Part shown: in pieces, positions 47,026 through 56,912 of the stretch
Position numbering within the stretch: position 1 is the stretch's first letter
How the letters are laid out: every line of letters starts with the position of its first letter
Origin: Rhypophila decipiens
Taxonomy: Eukaryota > Ascomycota > Sordariomycetes > Sordariales > Naviculisporaceae
NCBI GenBank assembly: GCA_033297075.1
Contig: MU858245.1
Span: forward strand, 1-64,000
Length of the DNA stretch: 64,000 bases
Direction of reading: 5' to 3'
Translations under genes and position numbers: made by a program
The notes under the pieces: model-generated
Database searches by the model: none
Told to the model about the DNA's origin: nothing
Seen by the model: only the letters and a program-made list of their open reading frames with translations

Positions 47026-47840
47026 ATGGCGCAACGACAGCCCTCGATTTTATTGATGTTGGTGGTCGTCCTGGCGATCGTCCAGAAGGGAGTCTACGGC
47101 CAGACAAGCAGGATCGCGGATTCTGCTCAAGCACCTACCATCACTTCACCACCGAGTCCTTCCAGGAACTTACCCTCATTCCCCAACTCAGAAACATGCG
47201 GTTTCCTTAAACGTGAGTATAATAGCGATGAGGAGGTTTTTGTTCATGCTGACACACCCAAGATAATTCACCAGTTTTTTGCGACGCTGGATTCACATGT
47301 ACGATGGAGAGCACTTACCGCGTCGTAGTTGGTCCCGTACGTTACGCAGCTTGCTGTGCGGATGAGGAGCAATGCAACATATTCACGACTTGCTATCGCT
47401 CCGAAGATCAACGAATGGGTCTCGGCGATACCCAAGCACTAGTCTGCACGGGGTCTCGCTCGCGATGCCGTACATATTTTTGGGAGTCAAAATATGCTAC
47501 CGCATATGCGTGCGCGTCGTCTGAGATGACCGACGTGGTCGACTGGGTTCCCTCTTCGACTTCTAGTTCTTCCAGTACTGCGTTTTCCACAACGAGGGTC
47601 GGCCCTGTGACCATCCTCCCGAGCAGTACTCCTACTGGTGATAGTGGTGATTCGCTTGGAAACCCCGGCCCTTTGACTCTAGGTGCTAAGATAGGACTTG
47701 GAGTTGGAGCTGGGTCAGTGGCTGTGCTTGGGGGTGTCCTTGGATGGTGCCTGTGCTTTAGAAAAAGAAGGGCTGGGCGACGCAGAGCTCAGGGACCCAT
47801 AATGACGGCTGTTGAAGAAAAGCTCGTTTGGCAGACATGA
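47026..47840 (+). CDS. Single-pass cell-surface protein, Cys-rich ectodomain (250 aa)
   Basis: Model join(47026..47212, 47275..47840); GTGAGT donor, ACCAG acceptor, joined as CGFLKLFCDAGFTC. Signal peptide ILLMLVVVLAIVQKGVYG is followed by a Ser/Pro stretch, then a compact domain with about ten cysteines (CGF, FCDAGFTC, YAACCADEEQC, TTCYRS, LVCTGS, CRTYF, YACASSE). A Ser/Thr-rich stalk (STSSSSSTAFSTTRV) leads to one membrane span (IGLGVGAGSVAVLGGVLGWC) and a basic tail (FRKRRAGRRR). This is the layout of fungal wall-stress-sensor or receptor-like type I proteins; the ectodomain is not one I can name. Confidence 0.8.
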
Positions 47841-48359
47841 CACGGGATGGAGGGTTGACGGTTTAATTAGTCATTGAGAAGCTGATGAGAACTTGGAATT
47901 GTAGGACGGCTCAGCTTTAATCATTTGTAGTACTAAGATCTTCGAGCATCCTATCCCACAAAGGCCTGCACGCAACGGTATCCAAACAACATCAACAGAC
48001 AGTATTTGCCAGAATTACCAAAAAAGATGCCCGTGTAAGAGCTGCTATATCATTGGTCAGCCCAATCAGAGGTAGTGTAGATGCTCGGGGGTCAAAAAGT
48101 TCCACAGCGGCCCACTTCCGGTGGGGAAGCAAAAAAACATACAACACCAGGGATTCGCTGGTGGTCACCCACCCAACTACTAGTCTGGCGGTCGCTGGCT
48201 TATCTATGGGAGAGCGGACGGGATCCCGAGTTTTCCAGTGCCTATGGTCGTATGTGATATATCAATTCGAACGAAAAGTTTATATGGCATTGTTTTGTCT
48301 CTCCTACTCAACACCGCCAAAGCCAGATCACATCGGTCTTTTCCTTCGTGTCTCTTCTT
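47841..48359. other. Intergenic; no gene seen
   Basis: Convergent 3' flanks of the surface protein and ASCH gene. No coding sequence supported. Confidence 0.5.
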
Positions 48360-48935
48360 TCACTCTTTGTTAGCCTCATCATCCTTACTGTCCTTCCCTT
48401 CTCCTATATCATCACCGTTCCCGTCTTCCTCTCCAGTACCAACTTCAGGCTTCGGATAAATGACCTCAAACCTCTCACAAAGAACCCAACTATCATCCCC
48501 AAACTCAAACTCTTCACCCATCTTCCAAGCAGCCGCTTTCTGTTCCTTGAGTCCATAAAACCAAAAATGCCCCTTTCTATACTCTTCATACGGCCCCTCC
48601 CCTTCAGCCTCCCCAAAATCAACAGCCACATCGCGAAACTTGCACTTGACAAACTCCGTCGTCTTCATTACCGCTCCAGGCTTCCCTTCCCCATCGAGAA
48701 TAACGCTCAGATCGCCCACAGACCAATACATTGGATTGGGAACGGGCCACGATGTTGTGGCGCTCTTTTCACCGCGGATTGCCTTGCCTAGGAGTTCGGT
48801 TGATAGAGCTGGATTGGATGCGCCGCCTCCGAATGCGAAGACGTCTTTTGGTTGAGGGAGGTCTTGTCCCAATGCGGCGGAGGCTTTGGCCATGAATGCG
48901 ACTATATCTGGTCGGGAGGTGTCTATCGCTGACAT
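48360..48935 (-). CDS. ASCH-domain protein (191 aa)
   Basis: Single exon on the complement. The start at 48935 (MSAIDTSRPDIVAFM) is preferred over an in-frame ATG at 49097 because the extra 54 residues are unlike the family, and conserved sequence begins here. ASCH hallmarks: LLGKAIRGEKSATTSWPVPN near the G-x-K-x-x-T/S signature, YWSVGDLSVILDGEGKPGAV, a TTEFVKCKFRDVAVDFGEAE strand with E-G-E-G, and a WKMGEEFEFGDDSWVLCERF end. ASCH proteins share the PUA fold and are thought to bind RNA or act as nucleoside deacetylase-type enzymes; the eukaryotic role is not settled. The C-terminal tail is acidic and low-complexity (GTGEEDGNGDDIGEGK). Confidence 0.85.
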   Translation of the reverse strand: MSAIDTSRPDIVAFMAKASAALGQDLPQPKDVFAFGGGASNPALSTELLGKAIRGEKSATTSWPVPNPMYWSVGDLSVILDGEGKPGAVMKTTEFVKCKFRDVAVDFGEAEGEGPYEEYRKGHFWFYGLKEQKAAAWKMGEEFEFGDDSWVLCERFEVIYPKPEVGTGEEDGNGDDIGEGKDSKDDEANKE

Positions 48936-49187
48936 CTTTAAGATTTTTCTTTTGTTCTTTGGGGATTGGGTATCGCAGATGACGGAGTTTGAGAATGGAA
49001 GGTAATGGGTCAAGTTGGCCAGAGCTGAAAGGCAGGAGAGGAAAATTAAGTAGTTGAAGTTGTGACTCTGCTTTTGGGTTAAACTGTCAAAGGTCAAATA
49101 TGCACAAAGGACACGGCGAAGACGAGGGTGGGCTCGTTGTCAGATCTTTATAGGTGATGATGGGTGGGAACCAATAACCTGGAAGGC

Positions 49188-49679
49188 TAGTATATCGAGG
49201 TGGCTATTCTGACGGTGGGCTTGTCTAAATGGACGGCTGTTAACTCAATCCAGTATTGCACGCAAAGGCCACCACTACCAAGAATTTGCACACGAGTTCC
49301 TAGCAAAACCATTATAGCAAATCAATGAATAAACAAGGCCAATTAAACCCATTCAGCACAGCTTACTATACGTTGTTGTGCGTTGTATGTGTAGTGTTTC
49401 TTTTGTTAGTAGACGACCCTAACCCTCTTCCTGTATATGTAGAGAATGCTTGGCAGTTCAACGGAATGCTTGGTAGTTCAATGTTGCAGCTCGAATTTAC
49501 CGCCTACAATATAGCTTTTCCAGTCAAATAAAATGCGTAAATGCATTCAGAATAGCTTCATTTTTCTCTGTTTATAATACTAAATCGCTAATCGTAGTTG
49601 TGGTGGTGTTGTTGCGGATTGAGTTAACAGCCGTCCATTTAGACAAGCCCACCGTCAGAATAGCCACCTCGTAGTGTAT
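49188..49679. mobile_element. 476-bp MITE with perfect 56-bp TIRs and 8-bp TSD
   Basis: The element runs 49196-49671. Its left 56 bases (49196-49251, beginning CGAGGTGGCTATTCTGACGG) are the exact reverse complement of its right 56 bases (49616-49671). It is flanked by TAGTATAT (49188-49195) and TAGTGTAT (49672-49679), an 8-bp target-site duplication with one transition. The inner about 360 bp is non-coding. 8-bp duplications are typical of hAT-type (and P-type) transposition, so it is best seen as a non-autonomous hAT-like MITE; the transposase is not in the window. Perfect TIRs suggest a recent insertion. Confidence 0.88.
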
Positions 49680-49801
49680 ACTGTATTTAATTACCGTAAC
49701 GGCAGGTGCCACAGTATGCAATGCATGTGGTCACCGGAGTGACTCACCCACCATATGTAGGAAAATCTGAAGTGTTGCATGCAGCATATCCGAGGACGAA
49801 A

Positions 49802-50093
49802 GGCGCCTAATATACAGGCACTACTCTTGGAGAAGACATACCCTGGTTCTAGCTTTTTGGAATAAATGCCTTTCCTGGTTGAAATAAATGCCTTTCCTTA
49901 TCAGAATAAATGCCTCAACTAGCTCGAATAAATCCCTTAAATAACGAGAATAAACGCCTTAACTTACTAGAATAAACACCCTAACGGTATAGAATAAATG
50001 CCTTAATTGGCTCGAAGAGATACCTCTGGGCTGGAAATTTAAATTGAACTGGTTTCTGTATACGAAAGTAGTGGTGCCCGTTTATTACACCCC
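49802..50093 (-). mobile_element. TIR element with internal 22-bp minisatellite, copy 2
   Basis: A relative of the 62080-62478 element in opposite orientation. The left end GGCGCCTAATATACAGGCAC matches its terminus; about eight 22-bp tandem units (consensus AATAAATGCCTTAACTAG plus four bases) follow from about 49858 to 50030; the right end contains AAATTGAACTGG and GTAGTGGTGCCCG, the counterparts of the other copy's subterminal sequence. The outermost right bases are diverged and no target-site duplication is seen, so this copy is older or has been damaged. Confidence 0.75.
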
Positions 50094-50444
50094 TTAATGA
50101 ACGTCTATTACACATCGACAAGGGAGATATTGACTTTCCTGGATGGCGTTTACATCTGTTGACAAGTCCTCCCACTGCCTACTGCCTCCCCAAAGCCCTT
50201 GCCTTGTTCCAAAAAGGAGATTAAAGAGTAATGAGAAAGATACAACATCCAACCTGTTCTTCCATGAACTCTATCCAAAACTGTCAGCATTTTATTTCCT
50301 GGCCGTAATGGAGTTTAAAAAGGGTGTCGGGAAAGTACTCACCATAGTTCCATAAATCAAGATATTCCCATCTCATGACCAGAGAAGCCGAGTCCGGAAA
50401 GCCATGAGACTCCCGTACTTCGTAACATATGTGATTCTTCAACA
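50094..50444. other. Intergenic between repeat elements; no gene seen
   Basis: Separates the minisatellite TIR element from the inverted duplication. No coding sequence is supported. Confidence 0.4.
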
Positions 50445-50725
50445 CAACCATCGCGTTTCCGCCTGTAGCAGATCATTTTCACCAGCAAACGCTTAAAGGT
50501 GCATATATACCGCATCCTGGATTTCCCATCCCTCTCCAAAACGGGGGTACCGGTTTTACCAGATACGATTGTGAACAAGCCAGGACCACAAGCACAAGCA
50601 TATCCGCCGATACCGTTTCCACCTTGAAGGGAAGGATTCGAGGGGGGCAACCAAGATGCGGTATATATGCACCATTTTAAGCGTTTGCTGGTGACGGTCA
50701 GCCACAGGCGGAAACGCGATGGTTG
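50445..50725. repeat. Inverted duplication, about 76-bp arms
   Basis: Left arm 50445-50520 (starting CAACCATCGCGTTTCCGCCT) and right arm 50651-50725 are inverted copies with a few substitutions and one short indel. The 130-base spacer reads open on the complement (GIGGYACACGPGLFTIVSGK) without a start that can be supported. No target-site duplication flanks the arms, so it may be a local inverted duplication rather than a transposon. Confidence 0.75.
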
Positions 50726-50746
50726 CCCCGGGTGTCTTCAGAGGCC

Positions 50747-50875
50747 CGGGCAATTGTCGTCTATAGGTGCCTATTGAAGGCTCTGGACCGAAAGCTCGCT
50801 TTTTAGCGAATGGATACAGCGAGCTTTCGGTCCAGAGCCTTCAATAGGCTCCCATAGAGTTCAATTGCCCAAACT
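50747..50875. repeat. Near-perfect hairpin (31-bp arms, 17-nt loop) in a longer palindrome
   Basis: 50770-50800 (CCTATTGAAGGCTCTGGACC then GAAAGCTCGCT) is the exact reverse complement of 50818-50848; the loop is 17 nt. Complementarity continues imperfectly outward (GGGCAATTG on the left pairs with CAATTGCCC on the right), giving arms of about 55 bp over 50747-50875. It could be a foldback element, or be transcribed into a long hairpin RNA. Confidence 0.88.
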
Positions 50876-51132
50876 CCTGAACAGTGCAAAGAAGGAATAG
50901 TCGAACGGCGAAAAGCCGCAAGGTCCGAGTCGCCATGAATTCAAGTGAAGTAGGAGGATTTACCAGGCCTGATCAGGACGGGTTCCGGTAATCGAGTCCT
51001 CCTACTAGACAGCACCCACGGGATATAAGGTTTGAAAAAAGAAAAGTATCTGTGGAATCGGTCTCCTGTTAGCATCAAAACCACGAGCTCTGGAATTTAC
51101 CCGCTGGAACTGTGTCTTACAAAGTACCGCCA

Positions 51133-52139
51133 CTACTGCGGTCCACACCCCTTGTTCCTCAGATGTCGCCTCAGATTTTCCTTTCGACCCGTGATTTTAG
51201 TTCCGCAAAAGGGGCAACTGATTTGCAACTTCAGGTGCACACAGCGTATATGTCGGTGAAGATCAGTCTTGAGGTGGAATTGTTTCGTGCAGCCGGGCTC
51301 GGTGCATGAGAATCTTCTTGGACGATGCTTGCGCATGTGGGAACTGTGTCGATGTCGTTGAGTAAAATTACTACAAGAGCATGGGGGGTCAGTACTAACC
51401 TGAGACTCTTGACATTAATAGCGCATTCCCCACAATAGGCGCCCTGCGAGATACTGCTCTCCGTGGACGAATTTTGACTCGGAGATGGTGAGCCAGGAGT
51501 GGAGTCTTGCCGTATTGATGTGGTCGCGCTTGGTGCTTCAAGGTATAACTCTTGCGCAGGTATTGAATCACCAGCGGGCCATGGCTCTTGCAGCAGGGAC
51601 TGGGACGGGTCCTCGGCCAAGCTGACGAGCCAGTCTGATTGCTGGGTGGTCCCGGAATATAGGTCTATAGTTGAAGACATGGTATCAAGAGAGCTGTAAG
51701 GCTCGATTTGCTGATCGCCGAAGATACCGAACAACTCAGATTGCATTGAAACCACTGGATCTTCGAAACCGACAGAGAAGTCCATGCTTGATATATCTGG
51801 CGGTGGGTCATCGGGTAATGGAGTGATCAGATGGCTGTCGTCTTGATGAGGAAGCTGGTCAAGCGAGTTGTCGAGCAAGTTGTCCAGTGACATATCGGGT
51901 AGCAGATCGGGTAGCTGATTGGGTGGTAGGTCGAGCGAAGCGTCCAAATGTGTATTGAGATAAGGGTAAAGCTGGGAATCAAGAGTAGGAAGAAAGGGAT
52001 CTGAGGTTCCATCATGTTGCACGACTGTCGTGCCTCCTCCAACCACACCCCCAACCCCATAGTGGTCACAACAATGATATACGCACACGCGAGGCCATGG
52101 CACATGAGCTAAAGAACACACCAGGGGTCCTGGAAACAA
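51133..52139 (-). CDS. C2H2 zinc-finger transcription factor (about 316 aa; start uncertain)
   Basis: Model join(51133..51343, 51400..52139) on the complement. The intron is taken as 51344-51399 (GTTAGT donor, CACAG acceptor, 56 nt); an earlier TAG acceptor in the same frame would make it an implausible 29 nt. The N-terminal half is acidic with Leu-Asp/Leu-Pro repeats (LPDLLPDMSLDNLLDNSLDQ), typical of an activation region. The C-terminus has C2H2 fingers: a degenerate one beginning YCGEC and ending HMRKH, then FSCTEPGCTKQFHLKTDLHR with HIRCVH, then ISCPFCGTKITGRKENLRRH. It is inferred to be nuclear. The first about 40 residues look unlike the rest, so the true start may lie in an upstream exon, perhaps the stretch at 52109-52488. 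Confidence 0.75.
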
Positions 52140-52488
52140 GGGATGGCCTCTGGCTGCAAGGCATGGGCACCCGGGTCGTATATCAGAGCATTGATCACTA
52201 GACCATTGCCAACTAATGTGGCTGCTGGCGGGGAGTTTGGAACTCCCCGCAGAAGTGCGGCGAGAGAAGAGAGATCTGTTGAGCAGTTATATATGTTAGT
52301 CCTTGCCACGATCGAAAGATAATGGGAGGTAACGTACTTGACCTAGGCAGCCCTTCCACCAGACCCCGTAGAGTCTGGCGTTGATCGAGGAAGCACTGAG
52401 GAGGAATGATGAGAAGAACATCTCGACAGCGACGGGCCTCATCTAAATACGTTGTCAGATTCAATATCTTCGATGCGTCTTGGTTCAC
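52109..52488 (-). CDS. Candidate two-exon small protein, or 5' exons of the zinc-finger gene
   Basis: Complement model join(52109..52275, 52338..52488): a GTACGT donor, CTAAC branch-like sequence and CAACAG acceptor join NLTTYLDEARRCRDVLLIIP... to SSLAALLRGVPNSPPAATLV and VINALIYDPGAHALQPE, 105 codons in all. No family is recognised. Its 3' end overlaps the assigned start of the zinc-finger gene by 31 bases on the same strand, so one of the two boundaries is likely wrong and these may be upstream exons of that gene. Confidence 0.35.
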
Positions 52489-53057
52489 GCGTCTCGGCGA
52501 CTCGAATTGGATGGAACGAAAGCGGGGAACGTGAAGTCGGTGGCAGCGCTCTCAGCCACCATGCGGATGCCTCCTTTGATGGTGGTCGAATGGTACCCTC
52601 TCGATGCCTCCATGATTGGATCGAGCCAATTGCAAGGCATTCGGGTCTCGCTATCAAGGGGAGTGTGTGATTTTTATCCTGCAGGTTGATGCAACAGACA
52701 CGGAACTTGGTTGCAGAATATTTTCATTGGTCAAGCTCTGATATGCCCCCGAGTGATTGGGATCCATCCCACGAAATGAACTTGGAGTGGTTGGGTCGGG
52801 CCGGAGAAAATGGGGAGACAGATTCACGGGTGTGGGAGGCGTATCAAAACAGAGAGCAAGAGGTGATCAAAAAGTGGAAGCAAGTGTGCCTTCCGTGGAA
52901 CTTCGTCGTCACTAGCGTGGTTGTCATCAGGCGTTTGAACCTAACAGCTGGAGGACCCGCAAAGACAGTGAATTACATCTCGGCGAGGCAAGTGCGATTC
53001 ATCAGGCGTCATAAAACTTCCAGGTACTTAACAGTACCTCTACCAACGTATCAACTT
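52489..53057. other. Interval without a supported gene
   Basis: A plus-strand frame 52686-53099 is coding-like in parts (EWLGRAGENGETDSRVWEAY, NREQEVIKKWKQ) but no start exon or family was found, and it overlaps the end of the permease gene antisense. It may be a gene remnant. Confidence 0.35.
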
Positions 53058-54791
53058 TCAGAGCCCATTACTGACACAAGTGAAAACGGATTTCACTGAA
53101 CCGGCCCTAAATTCATCAACAATTCCTTCCACGCTTGAATAGCTGCCGACGGTGAGGAAGAAGAAGCCCACAATAATGATGAATATGTTTAACGAGCCCA
53201 GAAGAAATCTCGCCACTTTCCCGCTTCCCTCGGTGTCTTTACCAGACAGAGCCAAAGTCCCGTCTGCTTTACGCATCCGAAAGTAAGCCACGCCCCAGAA
53301 GATGAAGCCAAAGAAGCTGTCAAAGAGGGAGGACATGAGCGAGAGCACTATCCAGTTACAACACCAGTCAGCAATTCCGTTACCTAGCAGAGTGTGGGTA
53401 GGTACAGGTCTGCACTTACGAGAAGAGAAAAAGGGAATAACCTCCGCAATGATGAACGCCAATATCCAAGTCGTCACTGTTCGTCATAATGTCAGCTCTC
53501 ATCACCTTGTCCACCAATACAGCCATTGGGATAAATACTCACACAAGATGCCAGTCCAGACGCCCCATCCAACAACCGTATGCTCACTCTTATGCTTCGA
53601 GTCCCTGAATATCCGGAAAAAGATAAACCTAGCCGAGACCGACGCGTACAAGACCCCCAGAAAGATAATGGTCGGTATCATAAAAGAAAACGCCACCTTC
53701 TTGAACAACGGCTCCAAAGAACCAAACGCAGGGGCCGTCATATATTGATTGCCCGTGTACACGTATACCACCGCACCGACAATGCTAAAGACAATAATCT
53801 CAGCGATGGTGCAGGCCCAAAGAGCCTTGGGGAAATCCCGCGGATCCTTCATCTCAGCGATGAAGCTAGGCAGCGTGATCTGTCCAATGAATGTGTATGA
53901 AATGTTCAAGAAAGCATTCATACCGGCCACAAACGTCGTGGCTTTAGTTGGAACCACCGTCCATATCGGATCATTGCCATCCTCAAAGCCAGCAGGATGA
54001 CTCTGAACGGCCGCAAAGACAGTAGCCAACAATACTGACACAAAAGTAAAGAATGCAGAGGCAGTCCCAATCTTGCTCAACATGCTGAACGTCCTCGGCA
54101 AAGAACAAAGCCAGCAAACCAAGGCAACAATAACGCTGAAACTGACCGTCCGACAGGCTACCCCATTAGCATCGCCTGTAACCATGGTGTTGAGATACTT
54201 GGCTCCAACAAGGACATGCAGTGCCTGAATAAACGTGTTGTTCAGCAGGAACATCACCGCAGTGGCGTACCACGCCCATTCTTTACCCCAGAATAACATC
54301 TGCCCGATGTCACACACATCGCGGACCTCTGGGTGTCGGAGGCAGAATTCCCAGAGGACGAGACTGGTATAGAGTACTATTCCCGCAATAAATACCGTGA
54401 GAATGAGACCCGGCACAAGACCTAGGACCGAGTAGGACCAGGGAAAAGACATGATAGCGAGACAGATGTATTCTGAGAACAGGAGGGCCGCCGTCTTTTG
54501 CCAGGTGCAAGTGCGGTATTGGATTGCGTGGGTCGAGTCGAGGGCTAGTTGTTTGGAGAGGATTTGGTCGCTGCTGATGAGGTTATTTTCTGGGTCCGAG
54601 TCAGACCTGGCTTCGTCGACAGGAAGGGTTGGCGCAAGGGACGGGAGGATGGGCCCGATACGGGGGCCGATCTGGACAGACGGACCGCCGAACCAGAGGG
54701 ACCATCCCGACGGCGAGGAGGTCGGTAGGGATGGGCCAGGTCGTATTGACAGATTTTCCTCTTTTCCTGGGTCGGACTTTAGAGTCGACAT
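53058..54791 (-). CDS. Amino acid/auxin permease (AAAP) family transporter (531 aa)
   Basis: Model join(53058..53347, 53420..53476, 53543..54791) on the complement; GTGAGT and GTAAGT donors, frame kept. A cytosolic N-terminus of about 95 residues precedes eleven membrane segments with AAAP (PF01490) landmarks: TWQKTAALLFSEYICLAIMS, FPWSYSVLGLVPGLILTVF, FNxxFIQALHVLVGA-like region (NNTFIQALHVLVGAKYLNT), NISYTFIGQITLPSFIAEM and DPRDFPKALWACTIAEIIVF. The C-terminal exon encodes MSSLFDSFFGFIFWG and SLNIFIIIVGFFFLTVGSY. Family members carry neutral amino acids across plasma or vacuolar membranes; substrate is not predictable. Length is normal for fungal members. Confidence 0.93.
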
Positions 54792-55951
54792 CTTGACAAC
54801 TCAATCCAGTAGGTGATGTCGTTTGATTGAAGTAGTTACGAAGTGACACTGGCTGTAGCTGTGGAGTAAGAGACGGGAGAGACAACCGGGTACGAGTAGA
54901 ATATGTATGCAAGACTCTCAGAGCAACGTGAAAATAGGTTTCCGATCAGATACTCAAATGTGGGGAGGTTGGATATTAATAAGAACATTACGTGCTTTTT
55001 AGTCCGAGGTGCGTCTAATTCCGCAGTCAATGCTGGTATACCGTAGTCCGTATTTTACGTTTGGGTGGGACTCGCTGAGTTTACTGGGTGGTAACTGTGG
55101 GGCCAGGTGTTGGTGAATCTGCAACACGAATTCTCACTAACATCTTTTATATGAACCAAGTTTTACTATCTCCGAAAAAAAAAAACCGCCACACGAAGTT
55201 AATGTTGTTGGGGCTTGCCCTGCCCTCGTTGTTTCTTTGTGTTGATGATTCCGGTAAACCTTAAATTCTAGGAACTTTCCCAGCATGGTGCACTGGGCTT
55301 GGGCTTTAACGTTGTGGATTTTGTCGCTTTCAATTGCGCAGCCACGATGACCTTCTTGTAAACTATCTCCGAATTATTATCTTAAGATCGAGAGATCGGC
55401 ATCCAACCTCGAACCTCTGGGATAATCGACACTAGAACAGTCTAGCGAACCTCAAGCTTTTGTTAAGCTTTTGCCAAGGCGCACGGCGCCCCCTGACGCA
55501 GTCACGATCTCTTGGCCGCTATCCGCCGCTAAGAGATTGCGCCATACTCCCCATGGATTAGGTACACCCGCCCGGCGGTGAGTGATGTTACATTGAAGGA
55601 GTCGACGCGTGGGGGCGCCTTGGGGTCACTGTCATGGTAGAATTCACGTCAATGGATCGGAGCTTTGCGTCCAAATATTCTTTTCCGCTAGAGGAGCCCA
55701 TTTGATGTTGTTCCGGTCCGAGGTAGAACTTTGAGAAATGCCCAGATCATGGACATTCCTTAACCTGCACACATTAGCAAATATGTCGAACAGTTCGAGT
55801 ACACCTCCTACACAACGCATCCTTGTTCCCTCTGCTTCCTTTATTTAGTTGCCATCAGCTACAGGAAGTGGTGATGTGTTGCACGATTGAGAGCAGAGGA
55901 AGTAATAGCCTTTATTACTCCAGGTGTGCAGGCTATTCCCCGTGATTACGC
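54792..55951. other. Intergenic; no gene seen
   Basis: 5' region of the permease, then about 900 bases with no coding sequence, RNA gene or repeat that I can support. Confidence 0.5.
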
Positions 55952-56776
55952 TCACGCTTTCTCGCCAACATTCCTGTTAGCCGGGAAAGTACCAAAGTCC
56001 ATGGACAGCAAACGCGCCCAGAAATACGGCTGCTCGAACTCAGCTCCAAGCTCACCTCTCCGCATTTTTGCGACAGTGCCACCGACAGCACGACCCAAAT
56101 CCACAGACGGTCTCCCTCCTCCAGGACTTCCAACTCGAGGATATTGCGTGCTCGCCACGTCTGCATACAAGGCCTCGTTGCAAACCCTTCCAGCGCGGCT
56201 CTGAATCGGCCACAGGCATCCCAGGATGGAGTCAACGGACGTAGCGCCTGCATAAAGCAAGGCGGGAATCGCGTGGGCGCACCGCGCGAAGAAACGAAAC
56301 TTTGTGACTTCGGGGCCGAGGGCGATGGTGCCTAGTAGACGCTAGGATAGGGTTCTGATGTGATTGAAAATGGCGTCTCGCTCCGTGGCTTTGTCTGGTT
56401 CTTCGTAGACGGTGAAAGAGCTTCTTTTCGTGTTGTCGGCGTCATTGGGCGTATTAGGTAGGGCTGGTGGTGCTGGGGTTATGGGTAGACAATCCGCCTG
56501 AAGCAGACATTGAATAAAGTTGGTCAACGTCTTCAATGCGCGGTGGTCACGCGGGACAACGATGACCGAGACGGAGAGCAGGCCCTGGCAAAACTGTATG
56601 GGAGCCTCTAGTCTAAAAGTCAAATTGGACTGGTGCCTGAATATTAGGCGCCAAAAGGAATGCGCAGTGTAGGATAAATGATTATTTTGTATATTAGGTA
56701 GTTGCATTACGTATCTAATAGCCCTAACTGCATCGATACCACTCTCACCAAGAACATCCACTCCATATATACTCAA
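55952..56776 (-). pseudogene. Nonsense-interrupted gene remnant carrying a repeat fragment
   Basis: The complement reads LSVSVIVVPRDHRALKTLTN, FIQCLLQADCLPITPAPPAL, and KRSSFTVYEEPDKATERDAI before a TAG at 56342-56344, then stays open in the same frame: RLLGTIALGPEVTKFRFFAR, CAHAIPALLYAGATSVDSIL, PGGGRPSVDLGRAVGGTVAK, to a stop at 55952. Upstream of this coding-like sequence, 56606-56652 matches the terminus of the minisatellite TIR element (AAAGTCAAATTGGACTGGTG and ATTAGGCGCC), so the 5' end of the gene has been replaced or invaded by a repeat fragment. I do not recognise the family. The nonsense codon plus repeat make decay the best reading. Confidence 0.6.
56606..56652. repeat. Solo terminal fragment of the minisatellite TIR element
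   Basis: Matches the left terminus of the 62080-62478 element in reverse orientation: AAAGTCAAATTGGACTGGTG, then GCCTGAATATTAGGCGCC. Compared with that copy, one of the two subterminal CATATACAGGCACC motifs is deleted. No internal minisatellite is attached. Confidence 0.8.
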
Positions 56777-56912
56777 AAGTTCACCTCCACGTCACCAACA
56801 GCCGTCTCATTATACTATTACACTATTAGAATCTCCCCCGCCCCCCTAGACTAGTATCTTCCTTCCGTGACCCCCATTAATCTCAGCAACTTCCACGTAA
56901 AAGTATTAGAGA

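Noticed and set aside
50445..50725. Inverted duplication as a second MITE with TSD
   Set aside because: Flanks (CTTCAACA and CCCCGGGT) do not match, so a transposon call is not supported.
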